From CAYQUO01 sp964420835 (lineage in GTDB: Bacteria; Chloroflexota; Anaerolineae; Anaerolineales; Anaerolineaceae): DNA of 64,000 nt. A program made the position numbers and the translations under genes. The notes under the pieces were generated by a model. The model did not search any database. It was given only the letters and a program-made list of their open reading frames with translations, and had not been told where the DNA came from. This document shows positions 9,181-17,664 of the stretch, piece after piece (positions within the stretch are counted from its first letter, which is position 1; each line of letters starts with the position of its first letter). The stretch is from positions 1-64,000 of the forward strand of contig CAYQUO010000005.1 of assembly GCA_964420835.1 (NCBI GenBank). The letters run 5' to 3'.

Positions 9181-12100
9181 TTATACCTCCTGAAAATTAT
9201 GTACCAGATTCAAAGCGATCATGGCACTCAGTTGACGGTGAAGTTCCACATTGTCTGGATCAAGTTTTAGAGCCTTCCTCAGGTATGATTCGGCACCAAG
9301 ATAATCTTTAATCTCCCTCGCCGCCAATGCCCCTTCAATATAAGGGGTCTTTAGGCCAGGCTCCAATTTGATCACCTGGTTGTAGAAGTTGAGAGCCTGT
9401 AAATATTCCCTGCGCTGGTGGTGCGTTTTACCCATCTCCAATAACGATTCAACGCTGGATGGGCACAACCTGGTCGCTTCTGTCAGATTGTGCAAGGCTT
9501 TATCAAGTTGTCCATTATTTCGATTTATGATTCCTAAAACAAGGTGAAGATCCGCTTGGGAGGGGTTGTTCGCCAATGACCTTTCAGCATTCTTTTCTGC
9601 TTCGGTGTAGTCCCCCATTTCAAATTGGATCTTTGCCAAGCCAGAAAGCACTTCAGGATTTTCAGGGTTATGTTCTTTTATGGCTTCGAAAGCCTTCCTG
9701 CCTGCTTCGAGTCCCCTGATTTCAGATTGCATACTGGCATTTGCCAACTGAATTTCAATACTTCCACCATTGGGCCGGAGGAAACGAGCCAGGAAAGCCA
9801 ACGCTTCTTCACCCTTACCATTACGTATTAACAGGCGTGATATAAATATCGCGGCTTTAGCGCTATCCTTGGCATTGTCCATGAGCATTCGGGCGCACCG
9901 CTCCGCCCTCGTAAGTTCTCCCAATTCCATGGCAATTTCGCCCAACAACAACCAGGATTCATCTGAGTTGGGGAGGAATTGAACAGCTTGCTCTGCCGAG
10001 GCCAAAGCCTCAACCAGGTTATTTCTGTTCTGTTGAGCAGTTGCCAGGATTTTCCAGGTAATCCCATCTTCCTGGTCGAAATCCAACAGGGTTTTTAGAA
10101 CTGCCACAGCCTGATCCGACCGACCGGTTTTTATTAACATTTTTGACAGTAGTTGGCCATTAGCCGGTTTTTGAGGATCCAAGTCATACGCCACAAACAG
10201 GTGGGAAATCGCCCTCTCGAATTCAAATTTTTCTTCATATCGTTCAGCGACCCAACGTCGCCAACCGCTTTCATCCGGGCAAATAACGATGGCCTTCTCC
10301 GCGTAATCAATTGCATCATCCAATTTTCCTTCTCCGAAGAGACAAAGAGCGCGTGTCATCAGGCTATAAGGATGAAGAGGATAATGTTCAACAAGTTGTT
10401 GTGATACGGACACAGCCTTTTGCAGGTCCTTGTGGAGATAACCTAAAGCCATACACACCTGACTGTTGACCGGCTGCATGTTGTCTCCAGCAGGTGTATC
10501 TATTTCCATTTCTTGACCCATCTCGCTTATATAGCGGATCACTGCTGGCAGATGAACTGGGATAGATTTCAAACGACCAATCTGGTCGGTGGTGATACTA
10601 GAGGGATCATATAAAAGTGACAGCCGTGCTTCCCAAACAGCCAGTTCATCAACTGGCAACCAGGATTTCAATGATTCAATCGTATTCTGAATTGCCGTCT
10701 GTTTTTCTGTAGGGAGTGGAATGAAATGGGTGGATAAATCACACCCAAGGGATTCACGCATCCTTCTATCTTCTTCAGCCCCCAGCAGGATTTGGATTTT
10801 GTTGAGCAACCAAATTGGTGCATGGTTTCCTTGATCGATTTCCTTCTGATTGAGTTCATATGCTTTATCCCAGATTCCCACCTCGATTAACGCTTGAATC
10901 AGCCAGTTTTCATCCTGATCCGCGTAACAATATGGATCCCATGATAATGCCTGCCAACATTTCTTTTGGTCAGGCAGCCCATCAATATCCTTGCATACTT
11001 CAAGGATGACTTCACGTGCCTCTTGCCATTTCCCGTTAAGGAAATCCATCCGGCTTTTCAATAATTTCCGCCGGGATTGAACCGGTTCTTCCTCCGCAAT
11101 TACCTCTGAAAGCTTTGGGTAGTGAGAATAATCGCCGTAATTCATGGCAATTTCCAGGCAATGCCCAGCGAGCACTGAACGATCGGTTTCATCCACTTCA
11201 TTTCGGCAAATTTTTTCATTTATCTTATCAATTATCGACAATGCCTTCTCTTTTTGAGCGGTGTGGTGATAAAGTTCTGCTAATAAATTCAACGCAAGTG
11301 CCTCATTGTTACTAGATTTAAGCAGCTCAAGATTGTTTTGTAAGGCAAGTTCAAAACAGCCGGTCTTCATGTAAAGATGAATCAAGCGAATCCAGATTTT
11401 ATCTATGTCAATTAACGATTCAGCCCATGTCCTTTGGAAAAGGTTATCATTTAATAATGAACCATGTGCAACACCACGAAACGACCCCGTACCATTTTGA
11501 ACACTATGGGCCACCTCTTCCAGGATCTTGACAGCCTCTTGCCTTTCCCCCAGCGCAGCATGTATTTCTGCCATGAATGTCTGAAGACCAATGTCAAGAG
11601 GGTTTGACCGGACAGCCTGGCGAATAATTTCACGCGCCGCTTGAAATTCCCCCCGAAGGAACTTGATGACCGAAAGATCGAACAACATGTCGACTGGAAG
11701 CGCGGCATCAACTTCCATCGCCCTAGAAATGCAAGCCTCAGCATGGTCATATTCCTGGGATGATATGAGGAAATGTGAGATGGTTCGAAGATCTTCAAGG
11801 TTATTCCTGTGACTTTCGATAAGAGTTGTGACTTCAGACTTCAATTGGTCGATGTCGCCCAAATCTTTAAGGATCTGCATTACCTTAAACTTAGGTTCCA
11901 ACTTATTGCCTGATCGTTGACTGTAATCATTGAATAGGTCAATCGCTTCCTGGGTATTCCCCAGCCTCAGCAGGAAATCTCCGTACCAATTTATGTTCTC
12001 CTCCGGACTCTCAACCAGCAGGTGTGTTTTTTGTGCCACTTGTTTTGCTTCTTCCGTTAGCCCACAATTCAGGCAGGCAATGGCAAGGGACCTGTTTGTG

Positions 12101-14484
12101 TGCAGATCATTCGCCTTGATCTCATCCGCCTCCCTCAAGAGGATGAGCGCCGTTTCAAATTCACCAGCGCGCATTAATATCTGACTATAACCAGTCAAAG
12201 CTCTGTGAAATGTCGTCACTTTGTCGGGCTTTTCCCGTTTGATGAATTCCTGATACCCATGTAAAGCAGCATCTATTGCGCCATCCGCTGCGTTTAACTC
12301 GGCATGATATAGCAAGCCCTCCCCCCCTTCAGTGAGAGAATCCCTATGGAAATCAAGTAATTTTCGTGCTCGGGTTCTCAGGTTTTCTGCTATCGGGGTC
12401 TCTCTTAAAATGATAGGGGTATTACCCATTATTGCTCTAAGGTAGGTTATTCCCCACTCTGGCTTTGCCTCAGGGTGGTTTATGGCAACCTCAAAATGAT
12501 GGAAAGCCTCCTGTTCACGATTAGTATCGCTGAAGGTTTTTCCGGCGAGGAATTCCAACTCCGGGTCTCCAGGCCATTTGGTCAGCGCTTCGCATACAAG
12601 AGATAAGGCTTTGTCAGTATCTCCCAAATCTCTGTTAATTTTGATCAGTGTTTCATAAGAGTTCTTCGAATCAGGTGATGCTTTGACTGCTCTCTCCAGG
12701 CATTGGGAAGCCTCTTCCAGGGAACCTCTTTTAAGATACTTGTCGGCAAGTTTTTCCTGGATCGACGAGGAGCCACCGAGCAACCTTCCGGCAGCACTTA
12801 GCGTATCTATCGCCTTGTCAGGTTCCCCCATGGTCTCGTATACATCTGCCAGCAACGACCACGTTTCCTCACTGGAAGAGTCAATCTTGATGGATGCAGC
12901 CAGGCTTTTTGCGCTTGCATCATATTCCTTCTCTTCCAAATAAACCCTTCCCAGTAACAGTAAAGCCTGTGAATCCTCACCAAAGTCATTCAATATTCTC
13001 TTACACAATTCCCTGGTTTTTTCCAGGTTTCCGGTAATAAAAGTTGATCGGGCAAAAACCAACAGATCTTCACGACTTTTTAGTTCGTGTTTGGCGTCCA
13101 GCGTGGATGAATAATCAACCACTTTTTGCCATTCGCCCAGCCTGGCACTGATAGATATTATTGAACGAATGCGGATGGTGGTATCGGGATCAAGTATTAA
13201 TGCACACAAGGAATAAACCAGGGCATTTTCACAATCATCCAGCCGACAGAGCAGGCTTGAAGCCAGGTCCATCAAATCAAGGTCAAGAGGCCTTTCCTTA
13301 AGCGCCACCAATGTATTGGATAATAATGCTGGAAGATTATCAATATCCTGGAAGCTTTGAAGGTAACCAGCAGGATCGAAATTCAAGTAACGAAACGGTT
13401 CCGCAGAAACACCTACCGATAAATCTTCCAAGAGTGCTTTAAATGGTTCATTTGTAAACCGGCTCCATTCAATTACCTCATTCAAACTTCCTTTTTTTTC
13501 TGGTTGAGAAATATCATTTTCCTCGGAGCTCCCGACAATTTGATGATCACTTGTTTCCATCGATACCTGTTCAGGTGAATACAACATTTGCATTTTTTTC
13601 TGCAGTTCTTCCTGCCAGGCAATCAGTCCAAGGGAGGCTTTTCCATAAAATTCTTTGGCATTATCATGATCCCCTTGTAAATGGTGCAAGGTCGCCAATC
13701 TTTGAAACAGGGATATGGATCCCGCCTTTTGACTGTGCTCTTCATAATTGGCTTCGTTTTCCGCCTGGATCGTTTGTATCAACCCGGTAGCCACCCTGAC
13801 AGCTAATTCATTGTGGCAGGTCAGTTTTAACCATGCAATAACCCGATCCTGGACATCCCCTTCCAAAGTAAGTATCACCTTTTGGATCAAGGAGGTTTTT
13901 CTACCAAGAGGGTATGGCTGGCAGAGAATGGCGTGGATTATTGACCGAATTACGATGGGGTTCATTGGTCTTTCGTATAACGAAAGGAAAAAATCGGCTG
14001 GGCTTTTCACTAATCCCGCCAGGCATGCCAATGGCAACCCCCAGTTAAAAACCGCGCCTTCACCCCTCTCATTTATTAATTCTGCCAATAATTGCCTTGG
14101 ATTTGAGTTTGCTCCCATCTTCTCATACATCCCAAGAGCCAGGTACATGGCATCTGCCAAGGTCGAGAATGAAATCCCACGCTCGATTGCTTGCTGGAAA
14201 TAGATAGTTCCTTTTTCAATTAATTCTCTGGGGATGTTATAGCTGGTACCTTCTTTTTCTTGCGCACGTATGAAATTATTAACCCCCAATACAACCAGCC
14301 CCAGATTGGTCGGATTCCATTTTTCAATATTCGGATCCTTATCCTCAAGATAATATCGCTCAAAATCTGTGCCACCAATAAAATCCCAAACAAGATGATC
14401 CTGTCTGAGACCAGACAGAATGGTGATGAGCTCGGATCCATCATAATTCTTCTGGAGATGGTAAAGGAGATTAAGATGGGACAT
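9181..14484 (-). CDS. giant tetratricopeptide-repeat protein
   Basis: The product has about 1767 residues and is mostly TPR repeats, with typical A/G, Y/L and P positions such as EEALAFLARFLRPNG and LDKALHNLTEATRLCP. Repeats are clearest from about residue 500 to the C-terminus; the first 300 residues are helical but less regular. There is no signal peptide, membrane segment or enzymatic motif. I chose the ATG at 14484 because GGAG lies 8 bases upstream; a TTG at 14517 overlaps the TGA of the preceding gene but lacks a ribosome site. Its position between the membrane protein and the peptidase suggests a scaffold or sensor. Function is unknown. Confidence 0.85.
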   Translation of the reverse strand: MSHLNLLYHLQKNYDGSELITILSGLRQDHLVWDFIGGTDFERYYLEDKDPNIEKWNPTNLGLVVLGVNNFIRAQEKEGTSYNIPRELIEKGTIYFQQAIERGISFSTLADAMYLALGMYEKMGANSNPRQLLAELINERGEGAVFNWGLPLACLAGLVKSPADFFLSLYERPMNPIVIRSIIHAILCQPYPLGRKTSLIQKVILTLEGDVQDRVIAWLKLTCHNELAVRVATGLIQTIQAENEANYEEHSQKAGSISLFQRLATLHHLQGDHDNAKEFYGKASLGLIAWQEELQKKMQMLYSPEQVSMETSDHQIVGSSEENDISQPEKKGSLNEVIEWSRFTNEPFKALLEDLSVGVSAEPFRYLNFDPAGYLQSFQDIDNLPALLSNTLVALKERPLDLDLMDLASSLLCRLDDCENALVYSLCALILDPDTTIRIRSIISISARLGEWQKVVDYSSTLDAKHELKSREDLLVFARSTFITGNLEKTRELCKRILNDFGEDSQALLLLGRVYLEEKEYDASAKSLAASIKIDSSSEETWSLLADVYETMGEPDKAIDTLSAAGRLLGGSSSIQEKLADKYLKRGSLEEASQCLERAVKASPDSKNSYETLIKINRDLGDTDKALSLVCEALTKWPGDPELEFLAGKTFSDTNREQEAFHHFEVAINHPEAKPEWGITYLRAIMGNTPIILRETPIAENLRTRARKLLDFHRDSLTEGGEGLLYHAELNAADGAIDAALHGYQEFIKREKPDKVTTFHRALTGYSQILMRAGEFETALILLREADEIKANDLHTNRSLAIACLNCGLTEEAKQVAQKTHLLVESPEENINWYGDFLLRLGNTQEAIDLFNDYSQRSGNKLEPKFKVMQILKDLGDIDQLKSEVTTLIESHRNNLEDLRTISHFLISSQEYDHAEACISRAMEVDAALPVDMLFDLSVIKFLRGEFQAAREIIRQAVRSNPLDIGLQTFMAEIHAALGERQEAVKILEEVAHSVQNGTGSFRGVAHGSLLNDNLFQRTWAESLIDIDKIWIRLIHLYMKTGCFELALQNNLELLKSSNNEALALNLLAELYHHTAQKEKALSIIDKINEKICRNEVDETDRSVLAGHCLEIAMNYGDYSHYPKLSEVIAEEEPVQSRRKLLKSRMDFLNGKWQEAREVILEVCKDIDGLPDQKKCWQALSWDPYCYADQDENWLIQALIEVGIWDKAYELNQKEIDQGNHAPIWLLNKIQILLGAEEDRRMRESLGCDLSTHFIPLPTEKQTAIQNTIESLKSWLPVDELAVWEARLSLLYDPSSITTDQIGRLKSIPVHLPAVIRYISEMGQEMEIDTPAGDNMQPVNSQVCMALGYLHKDLQKAVSVSQQLVEHYPLHPYSLMTRALCLFGEGKLDDAIDYAEKAIVICPDESGWRRWVAERYEEKFEFERAISHLFVAYDLDPQKPANGQLLSKMLIKTGRSDQAVAVLKTLLDFDQEDGITWKILATAQQNRNNLVEALASAEQAVQFLPNSDESWLLLGEIAMELGELTRAERCARMLMDNAKDSAKAAIFISRLLIRNGKGEEALAFLARFLRPNGGSIEIQLANASMQSEIRGLEAGRKAFEAIKEHNPENPEVLSGLAKIQFEMGDYTEAEKNAERSLANNPSQADLHLVLGIINRNNGQLDKALHNLTEATRLCPSSVESLLEMGKTHHQRREYLQALNFYNQVIKLEPGLKTPYIEGALAAREIKDYLGAESYLRKALKLDPDNVELHRQLSAMIALNLVHNFQEV

Positions 14485-14513
14485 TCTTGCTTCTCCAGTA
14501 GGATGATCCTGGT

Positions 14514-14837
14514 TCAACCAACTTGAATGATCAGGTAGGAGGCACCCGCCAAAAGAACAAACCCGACAACGATCAGGAACAATCCCACTCCACTGGCGGT
14601 TTTTACAAGGTCAGTTAATGAATCCAGCAAGGTGGATGCGTTTCCAACAAGCCCGGCCACATCTTCACCCACTCCCTTTTGGCCAATCTGGCTGATCTGT
14701 CGCGTCAAGGTCTTGATCTCTCCACCAACAACACGGGAAACCAGTACGAAAATACCCGATCCCACAGAAATGATCCCCACCAGGAAGAGACATGCGATCA
14801 TGGTTAACATCATTTGGGAAATGGATAATGGGAACAT
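14514..14837 (-). CDS. small two-helix membrane protein, unknown function
   Basis: This 107-residue protein has two hydrophobic segments (about 11-33 and 84-105) joined by a mostly helical polar stretch containing IKTLTRQISQIGQKGVGEDVAG. No family is recognised. It has a strong AGGAGG 7 bases before the ATG, inside a hairpin, and is the first gene after the sigma-54 promoter at 14883-14898. As the only membrane protein of the block it could anchor the TPR and peptidase proteins, or be their substrate or effector; these are guesses. Confidence 0.75.
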   Translation of the reverse strand: MFPLSISQMMLTMIACLFLVGIISVGSGIFVLVSRVVGGEIKTLTRQISQIGQKGVGEDVAGLVGNASTLLDSLTDLVKTASGVGLFLIVVGFVLLAGASYLIIQVG

Positions 14838-14875
14838 AAAAAAACCTCCTGAGATGTACTTTCTTCCTCAGGAGG
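14838..14875 (-). promoter_or_regulatory. terminator-like hairpin carrying the Shine-Dalgarno site
   Basis: On the minus strand CCTCCTGAG (14867-14875) pairs perfectly with CTCAGGAGG (14845-14853), followed by seven Ts (14838-14844) and immediately the ATG at 14837. It looks like an intrinsic terminator whose 3' arm is also the ribosome-binding site of the membrane protein gene. Readthrough RNA from the activator gene would form the full 9-bp stem. RNA started at the sigma-54 promoter (predicted +1 at 14872) would lack part of the first arm. Confidence 0.6.
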
Positions 14876-14882
14876 AATATGT

Positions 14883-14898
14883 TGCAAGAAAAGTGCCA
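14883..14898 (-). promoter_or_regulatory. sigma-54 promoter for the membrane protein-TPR-peptidase genes
   Basis: The minus strand reads TGGCACTTTTCTTGCA: a -24 element TGGCAC (14893-14898) and a -12 element TTGCA (14883-14887), with GG and GC exactly 10 bases apart. This is essentially the RpoN consensus. It falls in the 68-base gap between the activator gene and the membrane protein gene. Predicted transcription start is about 14872. Confidence 0.85.
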
Positions 14899-14905
14899 GG
14901 GAATT

Positions 14906-16081
14906 CTATTTCGTTTTTTGGGAAAAATTATCCGGTAAATTTGGAAGGTCAATAATCCCTTTTTCCGAAAAAAGCATGGCTCGTTCTATGGCATTACTTA
15001 ATTCCCGAATATTGCCCGGCCACGAATAATCTTTTAACGCTTGTAATGCCCTTGGTGTTACATCATTGACGTTCATGCCAAGCCGTGGGTTAAAGTGTTT
15101 AATGAAATAACCAACTAGTTCGGGTATATCTTCCTTTCTGGACCGCAACGGTGGTAAATACAAGTCAACCACCTTCAGGCGGTAATACAAATCAGAACGA
15201 AATTCCTGGTTCTCTATCAGTTTGGCCAAGTTTCGATTGGATGCCGCCAGGAGTTGAACATCCACTTTGATCATGGTTGTTCCACCAACCCGCCTAAATG
15301 CACGTTCTTCCAAGGCACGCAACAATTTCGCCTGGATATCCATGGGCATGGAAGCGATCTCATCCAAAAACAAGACCCCTTCATCAGCCACTTCCATTAA
15401 TCCGATCTTCCTTCTCTCAGCCCCCGTAAAGGCACCAGCTTCATAACCGAACAGTTCAGATTCAAGCATGGTCGGTTGGATTGCTGCACAATTGATAGGA
15501 ATGAACGGTTTCCCCTTCCTGGGGCCACATTGATGAATAAATCGAGCCAACACCTCTTTGCCGGTACCGGTTTCGCCTTCGATTAATACTGAAACAGAGG
15601 CTTCCGCAGCTTTTTGTGCCACCACGACAACGTTTTGCATTTCCTTGGATGAACCTATCACAAAGGTGGCTTTTTCCCTCTGGTCCTTGCGAAAATGATC
15701 CAGCTCTCGACGTAACGAAACAAGTTCATATGCTCGCTGGATGGATTTTTCCAACTTAACCAGGTCAACGGGTTTTTCAAAAAAGTCATGTGCCCCATTT
15801 TTCATGGCTTCAACTGCCATGTCAATATCTCCATATCCTGTAAATAAAATCACCGGAGGACGGTTTATTGATTTATCAATTTCATACAACAGGTCAGGCC
15901 CATATCCATCATCCAATTGCACATCCAGCAGAATTACATCTCCTACTCCCTGGTTTAAACATTCCTTGGCTGCCGCCAAAGTTGCCACACCTTTGGTTTC
16001 GTATCCTTTTTTTTGTAAAAATGCCCCTATGTGGGTACGGGCATTTTCTTCATCATCAACAATAAGGACCATGATTGCCAT
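14906..16081 (-). CDS. NtrC-family sigma-54 activator lacking a DNA-binding domain
   Basis: The 391-residue response regulator has a receiver domain (residues 1-120, phosphoacceptor Asp53) and an AAA+ domain (about 140-370) with Walker A GETGTGKE (169-176), the sigma-54-contacting GAFTGA loop (216-221) and Walker B LFLDE (237-241). The protein stops about 20 residues after the WPGNIREL region, where family members normally continue into a Fis-type helix-turn-helix. It should hydrolyse ATP to open sigma-54 promoters, probably from solution. It starts 2 bases after the kinase gene with GGAG 7 bases upstream, so the kinase is the likely partner. Confidence 0.92.
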   Translation of the reverse strand: MAIMVLIVDDEENARTHIGAFLQKKGYETKGVATLAAAKECLNQGVGDVILLDVQLDDGYGPDLLYEIDKSINRPPVILFTGYGDIDMAVEAMKNGAHDFFEKPVDLVKLEKSIQRAYELVSLRRELDHFRKDQREKATFVIGSSKEMQNVVVVAQKAAEASVSVLIEGETGTGKEVLARFIHQCGPRKGKPFIPINCAAIQPTMLESELFGYEAGAFTGAERRKIGLMEVADEGVLFLDEIASMPMDIQAKLLRALEERAFRRVGGTTMIKVDVQLLAASNRNLAKLIENQEFRSDLYYRLKVVDLYLPPLRSRKEDIPELVGYFIKHFNPRLGMNVNDVTPRALQALKDYSWPGNIRELSNAIERAMLFSEKGIIDLPNLPDNFSQKTK

Positions 16082-16083
16082 AA

Positions 16084-17664
16084 TTAGACTCCAATTTCTG
16101 CCGGAAAAGATACCAAAAAGACCGTGCCCCCTGGGAAACTGCTCAATTGGATACTGCCTTTATGAGCAGTTACTATCTGCTTTGTTATGGATAATCCCAG
16201 CCCTGTCCCGCGCGGGCTGTGGGTGACAAATGGTTCAAATATTCTTTCCCGCAACTCCTCCGGAATGCCACTCCCCGTATCAGAGATTGCTACAACAACA
16301 TGTGGCCTGGAGGAAGAGGTTGTGTCAATAGAGATGTTCACACCCAGTGTACCACCTTCTTTTGTCATTGCCTCTACGGCGTTACTGATCAGGTTTGTAA
16401 ACACCTGCTCTAGAGAACGTGGTTCTCCGATAATTGTTGAGGCAGGATTCTCCGATTTAAAATATGGGGTAATGTTCAGCTTGGCAAAGCGCGGGCGCCA
16501 GCGATCCATGATCTTTTTTAAAAATAATGTCAATTTAATCGGTTCAAATCTCGATTCCATCGGCCGAGAAAAAGCAAGCAACGATTCCATGAGGTGATTC
16601 AATCGGTTGCAATCGCCGACCATCCGATTGATGATCTCCTGATTGGAATCATCAGAAGGCAACAAGGTGCTCATTAGTTGCAAACCGGTTGAGATATTGT
16701 TGATTGGGTTTCTTACTTCATGAGCAAATACAGCTGTAAACTCGCCCAGAACTGCACGATGTTCTAATTGTTGAGTCCGCAACTTGTTTTGCTCATTTTC
16801 GCTCATATCAGAGATCAAAACCAGCACGGCGTCAAAGTTCGTATCGTGTACGACTGGTAGGATTCTGACCACTGCGGGAAACGCCTGACCATTTCTTCGA
16901 TGAATATGAATGTCGCTGAGGTTGTGGGTTGGAATTCCTTTCAAAGCGCCCCTGACCGCCTCAGCAACACCTTTTCCTCCTATCAGCACATTCTCGGCTG
17001 CCTGTCCAATAATTTCGTGTGAGGCGTATCCAAGCATGATCTCTGCCGAAGGGTTGATCCCAATCACCTGTAGATTTTTATCCAGAACAAGGACCCCTTC
17101 TTGTATTGAATCAATGATTTGATTATGAATTCTGGTATTGTAAATTAATTCCTTTTCACGGGTGCTGGCATTGGATTTAAAAATATAATAGTTCGTCATT
17201 TTTGACAGGAGATCTCCAGCGGTCGTGATCCTGTCAAGTATCTTTTCCCCCGGAGAAGAGTGAAAACCGACAACCAGTAATCCAGAAAAACCAATTCCCG
17301 TTCCAAGGGGAGAAGACACCAGGCAGGCTAGTTTTGCGTTTTTTGCTGCCCGATGCAATTCAGTATTGGATGTGGAGCCAGACTTCCAGACATCCGTATC
17401 CGTAAGCCTTACAACATCCGCAGCCCCAATGACAATCGGAAAATCCACTGACTCTCCGCAGGCAGCCACCATTCGCAATTGCGGTTGTTGGGCATCCGCC
17501 TGGTAAATCCAGGTCATATCGGAATCCAGCAAGGTGGAAAGAAATATTACTGCATTCCCCAGAAAAGTGACCGGGTCGGGATTTTCCGGTATATCCAATA
17601 ATTCCGTCAGGAAATGAATGGAATTAATATCGGAATCCGAAGGTCGGTTTGTTTGTTCGGTCAT
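16084..17664 (-). CDS. soluble GAF-PAS sensor histidine kinase (NtrB-like)
   Basis: The 526-residue kinase has no membrane segment. An N-terminal GAF-like domain spans about 28-165 and a PAS domain about 178-290. The HisKA phosphorylation site is FAHEVRNP (His315), followed by a HATPase_c domain with the N box (NLISNAVEAM), DTGSGIP and GTGLGLSI. It probably phosphorylates Asp53 of the adjacent activator in response to a cytoplasmic signal. The start overlaps the rpoN stop by 4 bases (ATGA), so the two are coupled. The signal is not evident from sequence. Confidence 0.92.
   Translation of the reverse strand: MTEQTNRPSDSDINSIHFLTELLDIPENPDPVTFLGNAVIFLSTLLDSDMTWIYQADAQQPQLRMVAACGESVDFPIVIGAADVVRLTDTDVWKSGSTSNTELHRAAKNAKLACLVSSPLGTGIGFSGLLVVGFHSSPGEKILDRITTAGDLLSKMTNYYIFKSNASTREKELIYNTRIHNQIIDSIQEGVLVLDKNLQVIGINPSAEIMLGYASHEIIGQAAENVLIGGKGVAEAVRGALKGIPTHNLSDIHIHRRNGQAFPAVVRILPVVHDTNFDAVLVLISDMSENEQNKLRTQQLEHRAVLGEFTAVFAHEVRNPINNISTGLQLMSTLLPSDDSNQEIINRMVGDCNRLNHLMESLLAFSRPMESRFEPIKLTLFLKKIMDRWRPRFAKLNITPYFKSENPASTIIGEPRSLEQVFTNLISNAVEAMTKEGGTLGVNISIDTTSSSRPHVVVAISDTGSGIPEELRERIFEPFVTHSPRGTGLGLSITKQIVTAHKGSIQLSSFPGGTVFLVSFPAEIGV

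Noticed and set aside
14514..14517. TTG at 14517 as the start of the giant TPR gene
   Set aside because: It overlaps the upstream TGA like other TTGA junctions here, but lacks a ribosome site, while ATG at 14484 has GGAG at 8 bases.
6573..14837. Craspase-type or bacterial gasdermin system
   Set aside because: No CRISPR array or cas7-11 is present, and the 107-residue membrane protein is far too small and helical for a gasdermin.
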